Shown in pieces: positions 22,818 through 23,461 of a DNA stretch of 23,461 nucleotides. Under the pieces are notes generated by a model. It was not told the DNA's origin and did not search any database. It saw only the letters and a program-made list of their open reading frames with translations. Origin of the DNA: Candidatus Dormiibacterota bacterium (GTDB taxonomy: Bacteria; Chloroflexota; Dormibacteria; UBA8260; Bog-877); contig PKXR01000191.1 in NCBI GenBank assembly GCA_003133485.1, forward strand, positions 6,112-29,572. The letters run 5' to 3'. A program made the translations under genes and the position numbers. Numbering within the stretch: position 1 is the stretch's first letter; the number at the start of each line of letters is the position of its first letter.

Positions 22818-23461
22818 ATGGCTATCTCGACATTCGGCGCCCCCCCGCGGGGTACCTTCCAGACGCACGATCCTGCGATCTATGCAGAAGGGCTCTCCAA
22901 GACCTATCGCGGAGGCACCAGGGCCCTCAACGGGCTGAGCTTCACGGTTCCAGCCGGCTCCGTCTTCGCCCTGCTTGGTCCCAACGGAGCGGGGAAGTCC
23001 ACTGCGGTCAAAGTGCTAACCACCCTCTCCCGTCCGGACTCCGGCCGGGCCGAGGTGGCAGGCATCGACGTGCTTCTGCATCCTGGTCGGGTTCGACGCA
23101 CCATCGGCGTCGTGGCCCAGAAGTCCGCCGTCGACGTAGAGGCCACGGGGCGCGAGAACCTGCAGCTGCAAGGCCACTTCTACCAGATGTCCGGAAAGGA
23201 CCTGCAGCAGAGCGTGCAGTCCCTGCTCGGCCGCTTCGGGCTGGACCAGGTGGCGGACAAAATCTCCAAGACCTACTCCGGGGGCACCCAGCGCAAACTC
23301 GACGTCGCCATGGGACTGGTGCATCGTCCCGAGGTCCTCTTCCTCGACGAGCCCACCACCGGCCTTGACCCCGAGGCGCGAGCTGAGATGTGGCGGGAGA
23401 TCACCCACCTGGCCAAGGACGAGGGGCTAACGGTGCTGCTCACCACCCATTACCTGGAGGA
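22818..23461 (+). CDS. ABC transporter ATP-binding protein, DrrA-type (partial, cut by the window end)
   Basis: The first 214 residues of a daunorubicin-resistance-type (DrrA) ATPase are present; the gene runs off the window. I translated it directly: Walker A GPNGAGKST, the Q-loop region VVAQKSAVD, signature YSGGTQRKLDVAMGL, Walker B FLDEPTTGLDP and H-loop TTHYLE are all intact. YSGGxxRKLD is characteristic of the DrrA/CcmA-like export group. A membrane partner presumably follows downstream. It is preceded by PadR, its probable regulator. Substrate unknown; drugs or lipids are typical for the group. Confidence 0.9.
   Translation, partial: MAISTFGAPPRGTFQTHDPAIYAEGLSKTYRGGTRALNGLSFTVPAGSVFALLGPNGAGKSTAVKVLTTLSRPDSGRAEVAGIDVLLHPGRVRRTIGVVAQKSAVDVEATGRENLQLQGHFYQMSGKDLQQSVQSLLGRFGLDQVADKISKTYSGGTQRKLDVAMGLVHRPEVLFLDEPTTGLDPEARAEMWREITHLAKDEGLTVLLTTHYLE

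Noticed and set aside
1..23461. CRISPR arrays, insertion sequences, toxin-antitoxin pairs, phage genes or attachment sites.
   Set aside because: No regularly spaced repeats, transposase, integrase, or phage-type proteins were found on either strand.

Overview
The window is high-GC, densely packed bacterial DNA with many GTG and TTG starts and many 1-4 base gene overlaps. This, with the hopanoid and carotenoid genes, the DUF3224, DinB, SnoaL and VOC small proteins and the duplicated YbjQ-type proteins, suggests a terrestrial actinobacterial, chloroflexotal or Dormibacterota-like genome. That placement is an inference from gene content; no rRNA or other marker is present. I see no tRNA, rRNA, CRISPR array, insertion sequence or integrase. 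It reads as a chromosomal region.

Layout. (1) 140-5158, plus strand: a tightly overlapping operon for an iron(III)-type ABC importer (binding protein, fused two-domain permease, ATPase), followed by a COG4280-like membrane protein with two E-x-x-E motifs resembling those of FTR1 iron permeases, and a 70-residue two-helix membrane protein. A hairpin follows the last stop. (2) 5412-8205, plus: a DHA2-type drug exporter, a SnoaL-like protein and a DinB-like protein. (3) 8392-11736, minus: an operon of an MscS-type channel, a metallo-beta-lactamase-fold hydrolase and an aldehyde dehydrogenase. (4) 11816-15411, plus: an unknown 134-residue protein, two paralogous proteins each with two YbjQ/UPF0145-like domains, a histone-deacetylase-family hydrolase and a DUF3224 protein; then a SnoaL C-terminal remnant and a hairpin between convergent genes. 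(5) 15819-17317, minus: a VOC/glyoxalase-like protein and a DUF2231 plus Rieske fusion. (6) 17383-20960, plus: an OmpR-type response regulator overlapping an HpnA-like epimerase, then one gene joining a CruF/DUF422 carotenoid-type membrane domain to an HpnG-like nucleosidase, then a TatC lacking its N-terminal half. (7) 20990-21925, minus: a multi-pass membrane protein. (8) 22035 to the end, plus: a PadR regulator with a recognisable promoter, a hairpin, and the start of a DrrA-type ABC ATPase cut by the window edge.

The parts most worth a second look are the response regulator / hpnA / CruF-HpnG fusion / half-TatC cluster, the four-domain YbjQ gene pair in an operon with a deacetylase-fold enzyme, and the possible iron-permease-like protein translationally coupled to an iron-type ABC importer.
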